Positions 1 to 7,762 of a stretch of DNA of 64,000 nucleotides are shown here, in pieces. This DNA is from an uncultured Bacillota bacterium (GTDB lineage: Bacteria > Bacillota > Clostridia > Christensenellales > Borkfalkiaceae), in NCBI GenBank assembly GCA_949297575.1, contig CASFTB010000005.1, positions 1 to 64,000 on the forward strand. The letters are read 5' to 3'. Both the position numbers and the translations under genes were made by a program. The notes below the pieces were generated by a model. It made no database searches, had not been told where the DNA came from, and was given only the letters and a program-made list of their open reading frames with translations. The first letter of the stretch is position 1. Every line of letters starts with the position of its first letter.

Positions 1-54
1 GCCGTTGCCCCCGCGCCTTCCGCCGCCCCCGCGGCGGAGACCCTTTCCGAATAA
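1..54 (+). CDS. C-terminal tail of an upstream protein (partial)
   Basis: Frame 1 is open from the window edge to TAA at 52-54 and encodes an Ala/Pro-rich tail ending AAETLSE. A strong intrinsic terminator follows 26 bases later, which supports a real gene end. Only 17 residues are visible, so no family can be named. The low-complexity composition suggests a flexible linker or tail. Confidence 0.45.
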   Translation, partial: AVAPAPSAAPAAETLSE

Positions 55-80
55 ACGGGGAGGTTTGCAAAAAAATACGA

Positions 81-115
81 GGGCGCCCGCGCTTTTTTGC
101 GCGGGCGCCCCTTTT
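81..115 (+). terminator. Intrinsic terminator of the upstream gene
   Basis: A 12-bp perfect stem (81-92 with 99-110) closes a T6 loop and is followed by CTTTTC. It ends the plus-strand gene and lies 9 bases before the end of the convergent M20 peptidase gene. Confidence 0.8.
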
Positions 116-123
116 CGTCCCGT

Positions 124-1404
124 TTACTCTGTCAGTTCAGAGATCGCCGCCGCATAGATATCCAGCAGCTTTCTGACGTTTTCGAGGGAGATGTATTCGT
201 CTTTTTGGTGGATGGTGGAGGGCTCGCCGGGGAACTGCGGCCCGAACCCGGCGCCGTTTTTCAGCGCGCGGGCATAGGTGCCGCCGCCGATGGCGACGGC
301 CGTGCCGTCCTGCCCCGTCTTCTCTTCATACACCCTGCGCAGAGTGGAGATGAGCCGCCCGTTCTCGTCGTTGTACAGCGGCGGCTGGCAGTGCAGCAGC
401 TCGTAGGGGAGGGCGAGGGTGTCGAGCACGTCGGTGATCTGCCACCGCTTCATGGTGGCGGGGTAGCGGATGTCTGCGGTGATGCGCAGCAGCCCGATGT
501 GAAAGTCGGCGACGTTTGCCGACATGGTCAGGTGTCCCGTGTCGTCGCAGAACTTTGTCAGCCCCAGCTTGTCTTTGAAGAACACGTCGTACGCCTCGGC
601 GATCTCCTCGTCGCAGGGGGAGAAGTAGGCGAGCAGCTTTCCCAGCGCGTTATCGCCCTCGTCGGGGGTAGAGGCGTGCGCCGCCCTGCCGCGGGCGACG
701 ATCCTTCCGCCCTCTTCCGCCACGCCGCACGCGGCCGCGCGCGTGGGGTCGAACGCCGCCCCCTCCGCCGCGGCGAAGCCGCATACCATGTTGGCGCGCT
801 CCCCGCCGTAAAAGTCCGTAAAGGGGGGATGCAGCAAGGGGAACTCCATGCGCAGCTGCAAAATGCCCTTCTCCGCGCGGATGACGGGGAAGTCCGCATC
901 CGGCGAAAACCCCTCCGCGGGCATGTGCGCGCACTTGTTATAGTGGGCGATGCACTCCCAGCCGTTCTCCTCGTTGCAGCCGACGATGAGCTTGATCTTC
1001 CTGCGCGGAACAAAGCCCGCGTCTTTGAGCGCCTTGAGACAGTACAGGCAGATGACGGCGGGCCCCTTGTCGTCCATGGCGCCGCGGCCGTACAGCCTGC
1101 CGCCTTCGATCTCGCCCGCAAAGGGCGGGTGCGTCCAGCCTTCGCCCGCCGGCACCGTGTCGAGGTGGGCGAGAACGGCGAACTCCTCCCCCTCGCCGAA
1201 GATCGCTTCGCCGGCATAGTTGTCGTAGTTGTGCGTTTCAAAGCCCATATCCGCGGCGAGCTGCAAAAAGGCGTGCAGGCAGTCCGCCGCGCCCTTGCCG
1301 AACGGCATGCCGGGCAGGGCGGGGGCCTGCGCGCTGTCGATGCGCACGAGGCTGCGGATGCTCCCGACGCAGGCGTCAAAATAGCGGTCGATGTCGATGT
1401 TCAT
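124..1404 (-). CDS. M20-family metallodipeptidase (PepV/Sapep-like)
   Basis: Cytoplasmic zinc peptidase expected to cleave dipeptides or related amidated amino acids. The metal-binding pattern is visible in order: AHLDTVP (His-x-Asp), GAMDDKG (bridging Asp), GCNEENG (catalytic Glu plus metal Glu), the PDADFPVI segment, and a C-terminal STIHQKDE His. The length, 426 residues, fits the PepV/Sapep branch. I chose ATG 1404; a TTG at 1428 would add eight residues and neither start has an ideal ribosome site. It lies 67 bp downstream of the carbamoyltransferase gene on the same strand, so the two are probably cotranscribed. The substrate is not determinable from sequence, and a role in peptide or arginine-related catabolism is inference. 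Confidence 0.88.
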   Translation of the reverse strand: MNIDIDRYFDACVGSIRSLVRIDSAQAPALPGMPFGKGAADCLHAFLQLAADMGFETHNYDNYAGEAIFGEGEEFAVLAHLDTVPAGEGWTHPPFAGEIEGGRLYGRGAMDDKGPAVICLYCLKALKDAGFVPRRKIKLIVGCNEENGWECIAHYNKCAHMPAEGFSPDADFPVIRAEKGILQLRMEFPLLHPPFTDFYGGERANMVCGFAAAEGAAFDPTRAAACGVAEEGGRIVARGRAAHASTPDEGDNALGKLLAYFSPCDEEIAEAYDVFFKDKLGLTKFCDDTGHLTMSANVADFHIGLLRITADIRYPATMKRWQITDVLDTLALPYELLHCQPPLYNDENGRLISTLRRVYEEKTGQDGTAVAIGGGTYARALKNGAGFGPQFPGEPSTIHQKDEYISLENVRKLLDIYAAAISELTE

Positions 1405-1471
1405 GGTTGAAATGGCCTTGCTTTTCAAAAATTCGCAGTGAAGCTCCTGCGCCCGAAACGAGAGCTCCGCG

Positions 1472-2413
1472 TCAGCGGACCAGCAGCGCCAGCGCTGCCT
1501 TGTTCAGGTGCAGGCGGTTTTCCGCCTGGTCGTATACGATGGACTGCGGCCCGTCGATGACCTCCGCGGAGACTTCTTCGCCCCTGCGCGCGGGCATGCA
1601 GTGCATGAAGACGGCGTCCTGTTTGGCGAGCGCCATCACTTCGGGCGTGACGCGGTAGCGCGCCAGCGTCCTCTTCTTTTCCTCGTCGTCCTCCTCGCTC
1701 ATGGAGATGAACACGTCCGTGTACACGATGTCCGCATCCTTCACCGCTTCCGCCACGTCGTCCGTGATGAGCACGTTGCCGAACTGCATCGCGCGCTCCA
1801 CGATGCTTTGAGAGGGGCTGTACCCGTGCGGGCTGGCGATCGCCATGTCCATGTTGACCTTCGAGCAGCCCATGACGAGCGAACTCGCCACGTTGTTCCC
1901 GTCTCCGATGTAGGCGAGCTTCAGGTCGTCCAGCCTGCCTTTTTTCTCCCACACGGTGAACAGGTCGGAGAGCACCTGCAGCGGGTGCGTCTCGTCCGTG
2001 ATGCCGTTGATGACGGGCACGCTGCTGTACTGTGCGAATTCGTGCACCTGCGCCTCCGTAAAGGCGCGCAGCACGATGGCGGAGATGCCGTACCGCCCCA
2101 GCATCACGGCGGTATCCCGGATGCTCTCCCCGCGGGAGAGCTGCGTCTCGCTCTTGGGCAAAAAGAGGTAATCGCCGCCCAGCTGGCGGATGCCCATTTC
2201 AAAGGAGACGCGCGTACGGGTGGAGACGTTGCCGAAGAGCAGCGCCACCGTCTTGCCGCGCAGGGCAGGGTAGTTTTCCCCCACGCGGAAGCGCTTTTTC
2301 ATCTCCCGCGCGGCGTACAGCAGTTCGAAGATGTCCTCCGCGGTCAGGTCCGAAAGGTTGAGCAGGTTGCTCTGGCTGAGCCGGAATTTCGGCACGAATT
2401 TATTGATATCCAT
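1472..2413 (-). CDS. argF: Ornithine carbamoyltransferase
   Basis: Transfers the carbamoyl group between carbamoyl phosphate and ornithine, making or breaking citrulline. The 313-residue length is normal. STRTRVSFE (carbamoyl-phosphate loop) and FMHCMPARRGEE (HCLP-type motif, here HCMP) are clear. The ornithine loop reads ISMSEED rather than the usual SMG, a mild departure. ATG 2413 has GGAG six bases upstream; the reading frame is open further upstream but contains no domain there. It is followed by the M20 peptidase gene. No other arginine gene is near, so biosynthetic and fermentative (arginine deiminase pathway) use cannot be told apart. A related carbamoyltransferase of other specificity is possible. 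Confidence 0.85.
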   Translation of the reverse strand: MDINKFVPKFRLSQSNLLNLSDLTAEDIFELLYAAREMKKRFRVGENYPALRGKTVALLFGNVSTRTRVSFEMGIRQLGGDYLFLPKSETQLSRGESIRDTAVMLGRYGISAIVLRAFTEAQVHEFAQYSSVPVINGITDETHPLQVLSDLFTVWEKKGRLDDLKLAYIGDGNNVASSLVMGCSKVNMDMAIASPHGYSPSQSIVERAMQFGNVLITDDVAEAVKDADIVYTDVFISMSEEDDEEKKRTLARYRVTPEVMALAKQDAVFMHCMPARRGEEVSAEVIDGPQSIVYDQAENRLHLNKAALALLVR

Positions 2414-2655
2414 ACTCGCTCCGTGGCGGCGCGCGGCCGCCCGTTTATTTTCTGACCTTATTATAGCAGAAAAGCGGGCAAAATACAAGCGCCCCGCCCG
2501 ATTTTTTTGCTCTCCCCGCGCACGGGCCGCGCCGCGCGGGGCGGTTGGGCAAATTGGACAGTTGCGCCCCCATTCTTTGTGAGGATTGCCCTTGCATTTT
2601 TTGCGGGGATGCTGTAAAATAAATACGATCGAACAAAAAGGAGGAAAGAGAGGCA

Positions 2656-3999
2656 ATGGCAAGCCTTTTGCTCAAAGATATCCGCAAGACCTATCCGTCC
2701 GGCGCCGCCGCGGTCACCGGCTTCGACCTCGAGATCAGAGACAGGGAGTTCATCGTTCTCGTCGGGCCGCCCGGCTGCGGGAAGTCGACGGTGCTCCGCA
2801 TGATCGCGGGGCTGGAAGAGGTCACCGAAGGGGAACTCTATCTCGACGGCAAGCCCGTCAACGACGTGCCCACCAAGGACCGCGACGTCGCGATGGTCTT
2901 TCAGAACCAGGCTCTGTATCCGCACATGACGGTGTACGAGAACATGGCGTTCGGGCTCAAATTGCGCAAAGTGCCCAAGGAGGCCATCGACGAGCGCGTG
3001 AGGGAGGCCGCCGCCATCCTCGGCATCGAAGACTGCCTCTCCCGCAAGCCGAAGGCGCTCTCCGCCGACCGGCGCCAGCGCGTCGCCATCGGCCGCGCCA
3101 TCGTCCGCGAACCGAAGGTGTACCTGCTCGACGAGCCCCTCTCCAACCTCGACGCAAAGCTGCGCGTCCAGATGCGGACGGAGCTCTCCAAACTGCACGC
3201 CCGCCTCGGCGCCACCTTCGTCTATGCCACGCGCGACCGCGTCGAGGCGATGACGATGGGCAGCCGCATCGTCGTCATGAAGGACGGCTTCATGCAGCAG
3301 ATCGATACCCCGCAGAATTTGTACGACTACCCCGTCAACCGCTTTGTGGCGGGCTTTATCGGCGCGCAGACGAACTTTTTCCCTGCCCGTCTCGGCGAGG
3401 CGGGCGGCAAGGTCTGCCTCTGGTTCTCCGGCTGCAAGATCCTCTTGCCCGGCTCCGTCTCTTCGCGCATCCGCGGGCTCGAAAAATACGTCGGCACCGA
3501 AAGAGAAGTCATCTTCGGCATCCGCCCCGAAGACCTGCACGAGGAAGAGCGCTTCCTCTCTGCCTCTCCCGATACCGTCATCGGGGTGCGCGTGGAAGTG
3601 GCGGAAAAGCTGGGCGCAGAGACGCTGCTGCACTGCACGCTGCGCGCGGAGCAAGGCGACCCCGCGCCTTTTGCGGGCGGGCCCGAGCTGATCGCCAGGG
3701 TCGACCCGCGCTGCACCGCCGCCCGCGGCGATGCGGTCGAGCTCGCCGTAGACGCGCGCCGCATCCATCTCTTTGACGGCGAGACGCAGCTGTCCCTCCT
3801 CGCGCGCGACGAGGGATACGAGGCGATCCCCGAAAACGAGGCGTCCTCCGCATACGTCCCGCCCACCCCGCAGCAGATGCAGGCGGTGCTCGAAAAGGGC
3901 CGCGGCGCGAAGGAGGGGAAGCGCCCCCGCCGCGAGGCGCGCGCCGCCGGGCGCAAGGAACGCACAGACGCGGGCCGAAGCGGCGAGAGCGAAAAATAG
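2656..3999 (+). CDS. MalK/MsmX-type ABC transporter ATPase with degenerate signature and switch motifs
   Basis: Resembles the ATPases that energise carbohydrate ABC importers: nucleotide-binding domain about 1-235, then a TOBE/regulatory region to about 375 and a basic, low-complexity tail to 447. Walker A (GPPGCGKST), Q-loop (VFQNQALYPHMTVYENM) and Walker B (VYLLDEPLSNLD) are intact. The signature LSGGQ is replaced by LSADR (residues 135-139), and the switch histidine of the usual THDQ is arginine (TRDR, R193). Both changes should lower or abolish ATP hydrolysis in a canonical dimer. No permease or binding protein is adjacent, so it is an orphan. ATG 2656 follows GGAAAGAGAGG. It could be a regulatory paralogue, or a partner in a heterodimer. 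Confidence 0.85.
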   Translation: MASLLLKDIRKTYPSGAAAVTGFDLEIRDREFIVLVGPPGCGKSTVLRMIAGLEEVTEGELYLDGKPVNDVPTKDRDVAMVFQNQALYPHMTVYENMAFGLKLRKVPKEAIDERVREAAAILGIEDCLSRKPKALSADRRQRVAIGRAIVREPKVYLLDEPLSNLDAKLRVQMRTELSKLHARLGATFVYATRDRVEAMTMGSRIVVMKDGFMQQIDTPQNLYDYPVNRFVAGFIGAQTNFFPARLGEAGGKVCLWFSGCKILLPGSVSSRIRGLEKYVGTEREVIFGIRPEDLHEEERFLSASPDTVIGVRVEVAEKLGAETLLHCTLRAEQGDPAPFAGGPELIARVDPRCTAARGDAVELAVDARRIHLFDGETQLSLLARDEGYEAIPENEASSAYVPPTPQQMQAVLEKGRGAKEGKRPRREARAAGRKERTDAGRSGESEK

Positions 4000-4023
4000 G
4001 GGCCCCGCAGAAAAAAGACGGAT

Positions 4024-4056
4024 AAAAAAGTGCGCTGTACGGCGCGCTTTTTTTTG
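4024..4056 (+). terminator. Intrinsic terminator after the ABC ATPase gene
   Basis: A 12-bp stem (4024-4035 with 4042-4053, one G-T pair) is flanked by an A-run before and a T-run after, starting 25 bases past the stop codon. It separates this gene from the next promoter. Confidence 0.8.
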
Positions 4057-4076
4057 CGCGGGAGGGCGAAAAACGG

Positions 4077-4105
4077 TTGCTTTTTGCCCTCGCTTTGCGT
4101 ATAAT
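4077..4105 (+). promoter_or_regulatory. Sigma-A promoter for the heavy-metal permease gene
   Basis: TTGCTT (4077-4082), a 17-base spacer and a perfect TATAAT (4100-4105). The start codon is 30 bases downstream with AAAGGAG between. Confidence 0.8.
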
Positions 4106-4135
4106 TGTGCAGCAAATAAAAAAGGAGAAAACGGT

Positions 4136-5008
4136 ATGGCAGAGGTATTGCTCGACGCGCTTTTGGACAGTCTGAAGGTCTTTCCCTTCCTGTTCTTAAT
4201 GTATGTGCTCATCGAATTTCTCGAGAGCCGCACAGACGTCACCCGCAACAAAAACGTGCTGCGCGGCGGGCTCGCGCCCCTTCTGGGCGCCGCTACGGGC
4301 ATCATCCCGCAGTGCGGCTTTTCGGTGATGGCGGCAAAACTGTACGACAAAAAGCTCATCCGTACGGGCACGCTGCTCGCCGTCTTCCTCGCCACCTCCG
4401 ACGAGGCGATCGTCCTGCTCCTGTCTCACGTCACAGACGGCGCCAAGGCCGCCGCGGTCATGCCCCTCATCGCCGTCAAATTCGCCGTCGCCGTGGGGGC
4501 GGGCTACCTCGCCAACGCCCTCCTGCGAGGAGAGAAGCTCTCCGAACTGGAAGAAGGGGAGGAGATCGTCGGCACCGCCTGCGGGCACGACCACGAGGAA
4601 GACTCCAAACTCAAACGCTACTTCGTGCACCCGCTGCTGCATTCGTTGCAGATCTTCGCCTTCGTCCTCGCCGTCAACATCGCTTTCGGCGCCGTCATGT
4701 ACTATGCGGAAGACGCCGTCGCGCGTTTTTTGCAGGGCGGGTATTGGTACCAGCCCCTCCTCGCCGCCTTCGTCGGGCTCATCCCCAACTGCGCCTCCAG
4801 CGTACTCATCACGCAGGCGTACATCCTCGACACCCTCTCCTTCGGCGGCATGGTGGCGGGGCTGTGCGCGAATGCCGGCCTCGGCTTCGTCATCCTCTTC
4901 AAAAACGTGAAGGCGTGGAAGCGCAACCTCCTGCTCCTTTTCGTACTGTGGGCGGTCAGCGTCGCGGTCGGTTACGCCGTGTGCGGCGTGCAGGCGGCGT
5001 TCGCCTGA
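4136..5008 (+). CDS. Putative 10-TM heavy-metal exporter (ArsP_2 / PF11449-like; 'putative manganese transporter')
   Basis: Hydrophobic 290-residue membrane protein. Two related half-repeats are seen: GIIPQCGFS near residue 50 and LIPNCASS near residue 218, each at the head of a helix bundle. This matches the internal inverted duplication of the family. Between them sits a short soluble loop rich in Glu/Asp/His (EEGEEIVGTACGHDHEED, about 142-159) that could bind metal. Family knowledge points to efflux of a heavy metal or metalloid; the substrate is unproven. ATG 4136 has AAAGGAG nine bases upstream and its own strong promoter. Monocistronic, closed by a terminator. Confidence 0.75.
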   Translation: MAEVLLDALLDSLKVFPFLFLMYVLIEFLESRTDVTRNKNVLRGGLAPLLGAATGIIPQCGFSVMAAKLYDKKLIRTGTLLAVFLATSDEAIVLLLSHVTDGAKAAAVMPLIAVKFAVAVGAGYLANALLRGEKLSELEEGEEIVGTACGHDHEEDSKLKRYFVHPLLHSLQIFAFVLAVNIAFGAVMYYAEDAVARFLQGGYWYQPLLAAFVGLIPNCASSVLITQAYILDTLSFGGMVAGLCANAGLGFVILFKNVKAWKRNLLLLFVLWAVSVAVGYAVCGVQAAFA

Positions 5009-5046
5009 AACCGCTCCCCGCGCCCGCAGCCGCGCGCCCCGTTTCG

Positions 5047-5073
5047 CTCCCCGCTTCTGCGGGGACTTTTTTT
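5047..5073 (+). terminator. Intrinsic terminator after the permease gene
   Basis: Stem CCCCGC (5049-5054) with GCGGGG (5059-5064), loop TTCT, followed by ACTTTTTTT. Confidence 0.8.
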
Positions 5074-5104
5074 GCCGAAACGGGGGCCAAAATCCGAAAA
5101 CCTG

Positions 5105-5133
5105 TTGAAAAGGCGGCAAAAGTGTGGTATCAT
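5105..5133 (+). promoter_or_regulatory. Sigma-A promoter of the sensory-hydrogenase operon
   Basis: TTGAAA (5105-5110), 17-base spacer, TATCAT (5128-5133). It drives the DRTGG/anti-sigma/HydS-like gene set. The leader before the first ATG is about 77 bases. Confidence 0.7.
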
Positions 5134-5216
5134 TTATATAGTACTCTGCATATGGTACGCATGTCCGCCCGCGCAGAAGGCGCAGCGGAATTTTTATCAA
5201 ACGGGAGATCAATCGT

Positions 5217-5555
5217 ATGACAATCAGAGAAGTGGTCAAACTGCTCGACGCGCAGATCCTCTGCGGCGAGGAACACCTCGACACCGAGATCCACACCGCC
5301 TGCGGGTCAGACATGATGAGCGACGTGCTCGCCTACGTCAAGGACCAGTCCGTACTGCTCACGGGGCTGTTGAACCCGCAGGTCGTGCGCACGGCGGAAA
5401 TGATGGACATGCTCTGCATCGTGTTCGTGCGCGGCAAGCGGCCCGAGCAGCCCGTCATCGACCTCGCCGAGCAGAAGGGCATCGTCCTGCTCTCCACCGA
5501 AAAGCGGCTGTTCGTCGCCTGCGGCATCCTCTATACAAACGGGTTGGGCGGCTGA
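5217..5555 (+). CDS. DRTGG-domain protein (hydrogenase-locus type)
   Basis: 112-residue soluble alpha/beta protein with the fold pattern of stand-alone DRTGG domains, which accompany [FeFe]-hydrogenase genes in Clostridia. It contains repeated short strands (SVLLTGL, MLCIVFVRG, GIVLLSTEKRLFVACG). No catalytic motif is seen; family members are thought to be ligand-sensing or regulatory. First gene of the 5.2-7.6 kb operon, two bases before the anti-sigma-type gene. A second, diverged relative lies at 7280, on the other side of the hydrogenase paralogue, so the pair may form a heteromer (inference). Confidence 0.75.
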   Translation: MTIREVVKLLDAQILCGEEHLDTEIHTACGSDMMSDVLAYVKDQSVLLTGLLNPQVVRTAEMMDMLCIVFVRGKRPEQPVIDLAEQKGIVLLSTEKRLFVACGILYTNGLGG

Positions 5556-5557
5556 TC

Positions 5558-5977
5558 ATGGGCGGCGTCTGTTTCGAATATGACGTAGACGGGGAAAATT
5601 TCGCCTCCGCAGGCAACGCCAGCGAGAGCGTCAAGCGCACCCTCAAACAGCTGGGCGTCTCGCCCGCGTCCGTGCGCCGCGTCGCCATCGCCATGTACGA
5701 AGGGGAGATCAACATGGTCATCCACGCGCACGGCGGCAAGGCGGCGGTGGAGATCTTTCCCGACCACATCGAGATCCGCCTCATCGACCGCGGCCCCGGC
5801 ATCGCAGACATCGACCTGGCGATGAAGGCGGGCTATTCCACCGCCACGGAGAACATCCGCAGCCTGGGCTTCGGCGCGGGCATGGGGCTGCCCAACATGA
5901 AGAAGTACAGCGACGAGATGACCATCGACTCCGCAGTGGGGGTGGGGACGACGGTCTATCTGCGCATCAATTTTTAA
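5558..5977 (+). CDS. Anti-sigma-factor-like ATPase (RsbW/SpoIIAB-type HATPase)
   Basis: 139-residue single-domain GHKL ATPase. The N-box is near AMYEGEINMVIHAHGG (residues about 47-62), the G1 box is DRGPGIAD, and a lid/G2 region runs SLGFGAGMGLPNMK. There is no phosphorylation domain, so it is a serine-kinase/anti-sigma type regulator rather than a sensor histidine kinase. It starts two bases after the DRTGG gene and precedes the HydS-like gene. Its partner protein is not in this window. Because it sits with a sensory hydrogenase, it probably relays a redox or H2 signal to transcription or to a phosphatase (inference). Confidence 0.82.
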   Translation: MGGVCFEYDVDGENFASAGNASESVKRTLKQLGVSPASVRRVAIAMYEGEINMVIHAHGGKAAVEIFPDHIEIRLIDRGPGIADIDLAMKAGYSTATENIRSLGFGAGMGLPNMKKYSDEMTIDSAVGVGTTVYLRINF

Positions 5978-6047
5978 GAGCCGCTCTCTCGGCGGAGCGA
6001 AAGTTCGGGCGCTGCCTCCGCGCGGCGCGACCGAAGGGGGTAATGAT

Positions 6048-7283
6048 ATGCCAGGAACGCTCAAGACCGTCGTCCTCGACAGCGACAAGTGCATCGGCTG
6101 CATCACCTGCATGCGCAGGTGTCCGACCGAGGCCATCCGCATCGAGCACGGCAAGGCGAAAATATTATACGACAAATGCATCAACTGCGGCGAGTGCGTG
6201 CGCAGCTGCAAGGGGGGCGCAAAGCGGCCGGTATACGACAGCTTCGATCTCGTCTCCAGCTATGCCTACAAGATCGCGCTGCCCTCGCCCTCTCTGTTCG
6301 GGCAGTTCAACAACCTCGACGACCCCAACTACGTCATCGAGGGACTGCTCGCGCTCGGCTTCGACGAGGTATTCGAAGTGGGCCTTGCGGCGGAGCTGGT
6401 CACCGACTGCACCAAAAAGCTGATGGAAAAGGGCACGCTCCCGCGCCCCGTCATCAGCACGGCGTGCCCCGCCGTCGTAGAGCTGATCATGCTGCGCTTC
6501 CACGAGCTGGCAGACCATCTCCTGCCCGTCTACGCCCCCGCGAAGGTCGCGGCAAAGCTCGCCAAAAAGCGGGCGCTCGGGCGCGGCATCCCCGCAGACG
6601 ACATCGGCATCTTCTTCATCTCTCCCTGCCCAGCAAAGGTGTATTCGCTGCACAGGGAAGAAGTTTCCGACGAAAAGTACATTTCGGGCGTGCTCTCGCA
6701 GAGCGACGTCTACTTCCGCCTCGTGGAGAAGATGAACAAGGTCAGATCCCCGCGCAGGCTGAGCAAATGCGGCTATTCGGGGCTGGGGTGGGGCTCCTCG
6801 GGCGGGGAGAGCAATTCTTTGGGCCTGGGCAATTACATACACTGTTCAGGGGTGCGCAACGTCCTCGGCCTGCTCACGGAGATGAGCGACGGCAAGCTGG
6901 ACGGGGCGGACTTCGTGGAGATGAACATGTGCCCGGGCGGCTGCGTCGGCGGCGTGCTCAACGTCGAAAACCCCTTTATCGCGCGCAACCGCATGCGCCA
7001 GCTCGCCGACAAGCTGAAGATCCCGCCCGCCACCATGCAGGAGTACGGGCTCGAAGAGGATTTCTTCCTCTGGGATAAACAGCCCGCGCCCTCCACCGCT
7101 TTTCAGCTGGACGAAGACCGCTTCGCCGCCATGCGGAAGCTGATGAAGGTGGAGGAGTATCTCAAAAAACTGCCCGGCATCGACTGCGGCGCCTGCGGGG
7201 CGCCTACCTGCCGCTGCCACGCGGAGGACGTCGTCCTCGGCGGCGGCGTGCTCGACTGCGTCCGTCTGGAGGAGAGAAAATGA
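6048..7283 (+). CDS. Sensory-type [FeFe]-hydrogenase paralogue with N-terminal 2[4Fe-4S] and C-terminal Fe-S domain (HydS-like)
   Basis: 411 residues. An N-terminal ferredoxin (CIGCITCMRRCP, CINCGECVRSC) is followed by an H-cluster domain with degenerate motifs: P1 ISTACPA (about 133-139), P2 ISPCPAK (about 191), P3 NMCPGGCVGG (about 293). A C-terminal four-Cys module (DCGACGAPTCRCH, about 379) ends the protein. The four Cys expected to hold the [4Fe-4S] part of the H-cluster remain, but the proton-relay Cys of P1 is Ala. The same change is known in the sensory HydS of Thermotoga. This argues for sensing rather than H2 turnover. No PAS domain is present. ATG 6048 follows AAGGGGG. Confidence 0.85.
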   Translation: MPGTLKTVVLDSDKCIGCITCMRRCPTEAIRIEHGKAKILYDKCINCGECVRSCKGGAKRPVYDSFDLVSSYAYKIALPSPSLFGQFNNLDDPNYVIEGLLALGFDEVFEVGLAAELVTDCTKKLMEKGTLPRPVISTACPAVVELIMLRFHELADHLLPVYAPAKVAAKLAKKRALGRGIPADDIGIFFISPCPAKVYSLHREEVSDEKYISGVLSQSDVYFRLVEKMNKVRSPRRLSKCGYSGLGWGSSGGESNSLGLGNYIHCSGVRNVLGLLTEMSDGKLDGADFVEMNMCPGGCVGGVLNVENPFIARNRMRQLADKLKIPPATMQEYGLEEDFFLWDKQPAPSTAFQLDEDRFAAMRKLMKVEEYLKKLPGIDCGACGAPTCRCHAEDVVLGGGVLDCVRLEERK

Positions 7284-7609
7284 CCGTTTCCGAATTTGTT
7301 AAGGCAGGGGGGCTGACCGTCTATTCCGAAGGGGAGGAGCGGCAGATCGAAAGCGGCTACTGCGGCGATTTCCTCAGCAACATCATCTCCCGCGCGCCCG
7401 ATTCCTGCGCCTGGCTGACCGTGATGAACAACGTCAACGTCGCCGCCGTGGCGACGCTCATCGACTGCGCCTGCATCCTCCTGTGCGAGAATACCGCGCC
7501 CGACGAGCCCTTCGCCGCCCGCGCCAAACAGCTGGGGCTGTGGGTGCTGGGTACGGATAAAAACGTCTACGAGGCGGCAAAGCTCGTCGCCTCTCTCTGC
7601 GGGGTGTAG
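7280..7609 (+). CDS. Second DRTGG-like small protein
   Basis: 109 residues, similar in size and strand pattern to the protein at 5217 (AVATLIDCACILLCEN, LGLWVLGTDKNVYEAAKL). The start overlaps the stop of the HydS-like gene by four bases (ATGA), so translation is coupled. No catalytic residues are evident. Cys at residues 28, 43, 58, 60 and 64 could bind metal, but the pattern is not a known motif. Likely a regulatory or sensory partner of the hydrogenase paralogue. Confidence 0.68.
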   Translation: MTVSEFVKAGGLTVYSEGEERQIESGYCGDFLSNIISRAPDSCAWLTVMNNVNVAAVATLIDCACILLCENTAPDEPFAARAKQLGLWVLGTDKNVYEAAKLVASLCGV

Positions 7610-7652
7610 GGGAAACGCCGCGCCGTGCGCGGCAAATGAAGATTTCGGAAAG

Positions 7653-7715
7653 CGGAATGAAGAATTGTTGAAGTATTAAAAATATCCGCAATCCTGAACT
7701 CTCAATTCTGCATTC
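7653..7715 (-). repeat. 62-bp palindromic dispersed repeat, copy A
   Basis: Read on the minus strand this 63-bp stretch begins GAATGCAGAATTGAG and ends CAATTCTTCATTCCG. It aligns along its whole length with the plus-strand copy at 14638-14698. The ends are imperfect inverted repeats (GAAT..AGAATT / AATTCTTCATTC), as in a short miniature element. It sits in the 153-bp gap before the PHP gene. Confidence 0.75.
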
Positions 7716-7762
7716 AGATAAGCGCCGCGCTGCGCGCTCCGACGAGAGAGGGAGGAAGAACG

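Noticed and set aside
1405..1428. Earlier TTG start for the M20 peptidase
   Set aside because: The added eight residues are not typical and AGGAG lies about 15 bases away; ATG 1404 is preferred, though not certain.
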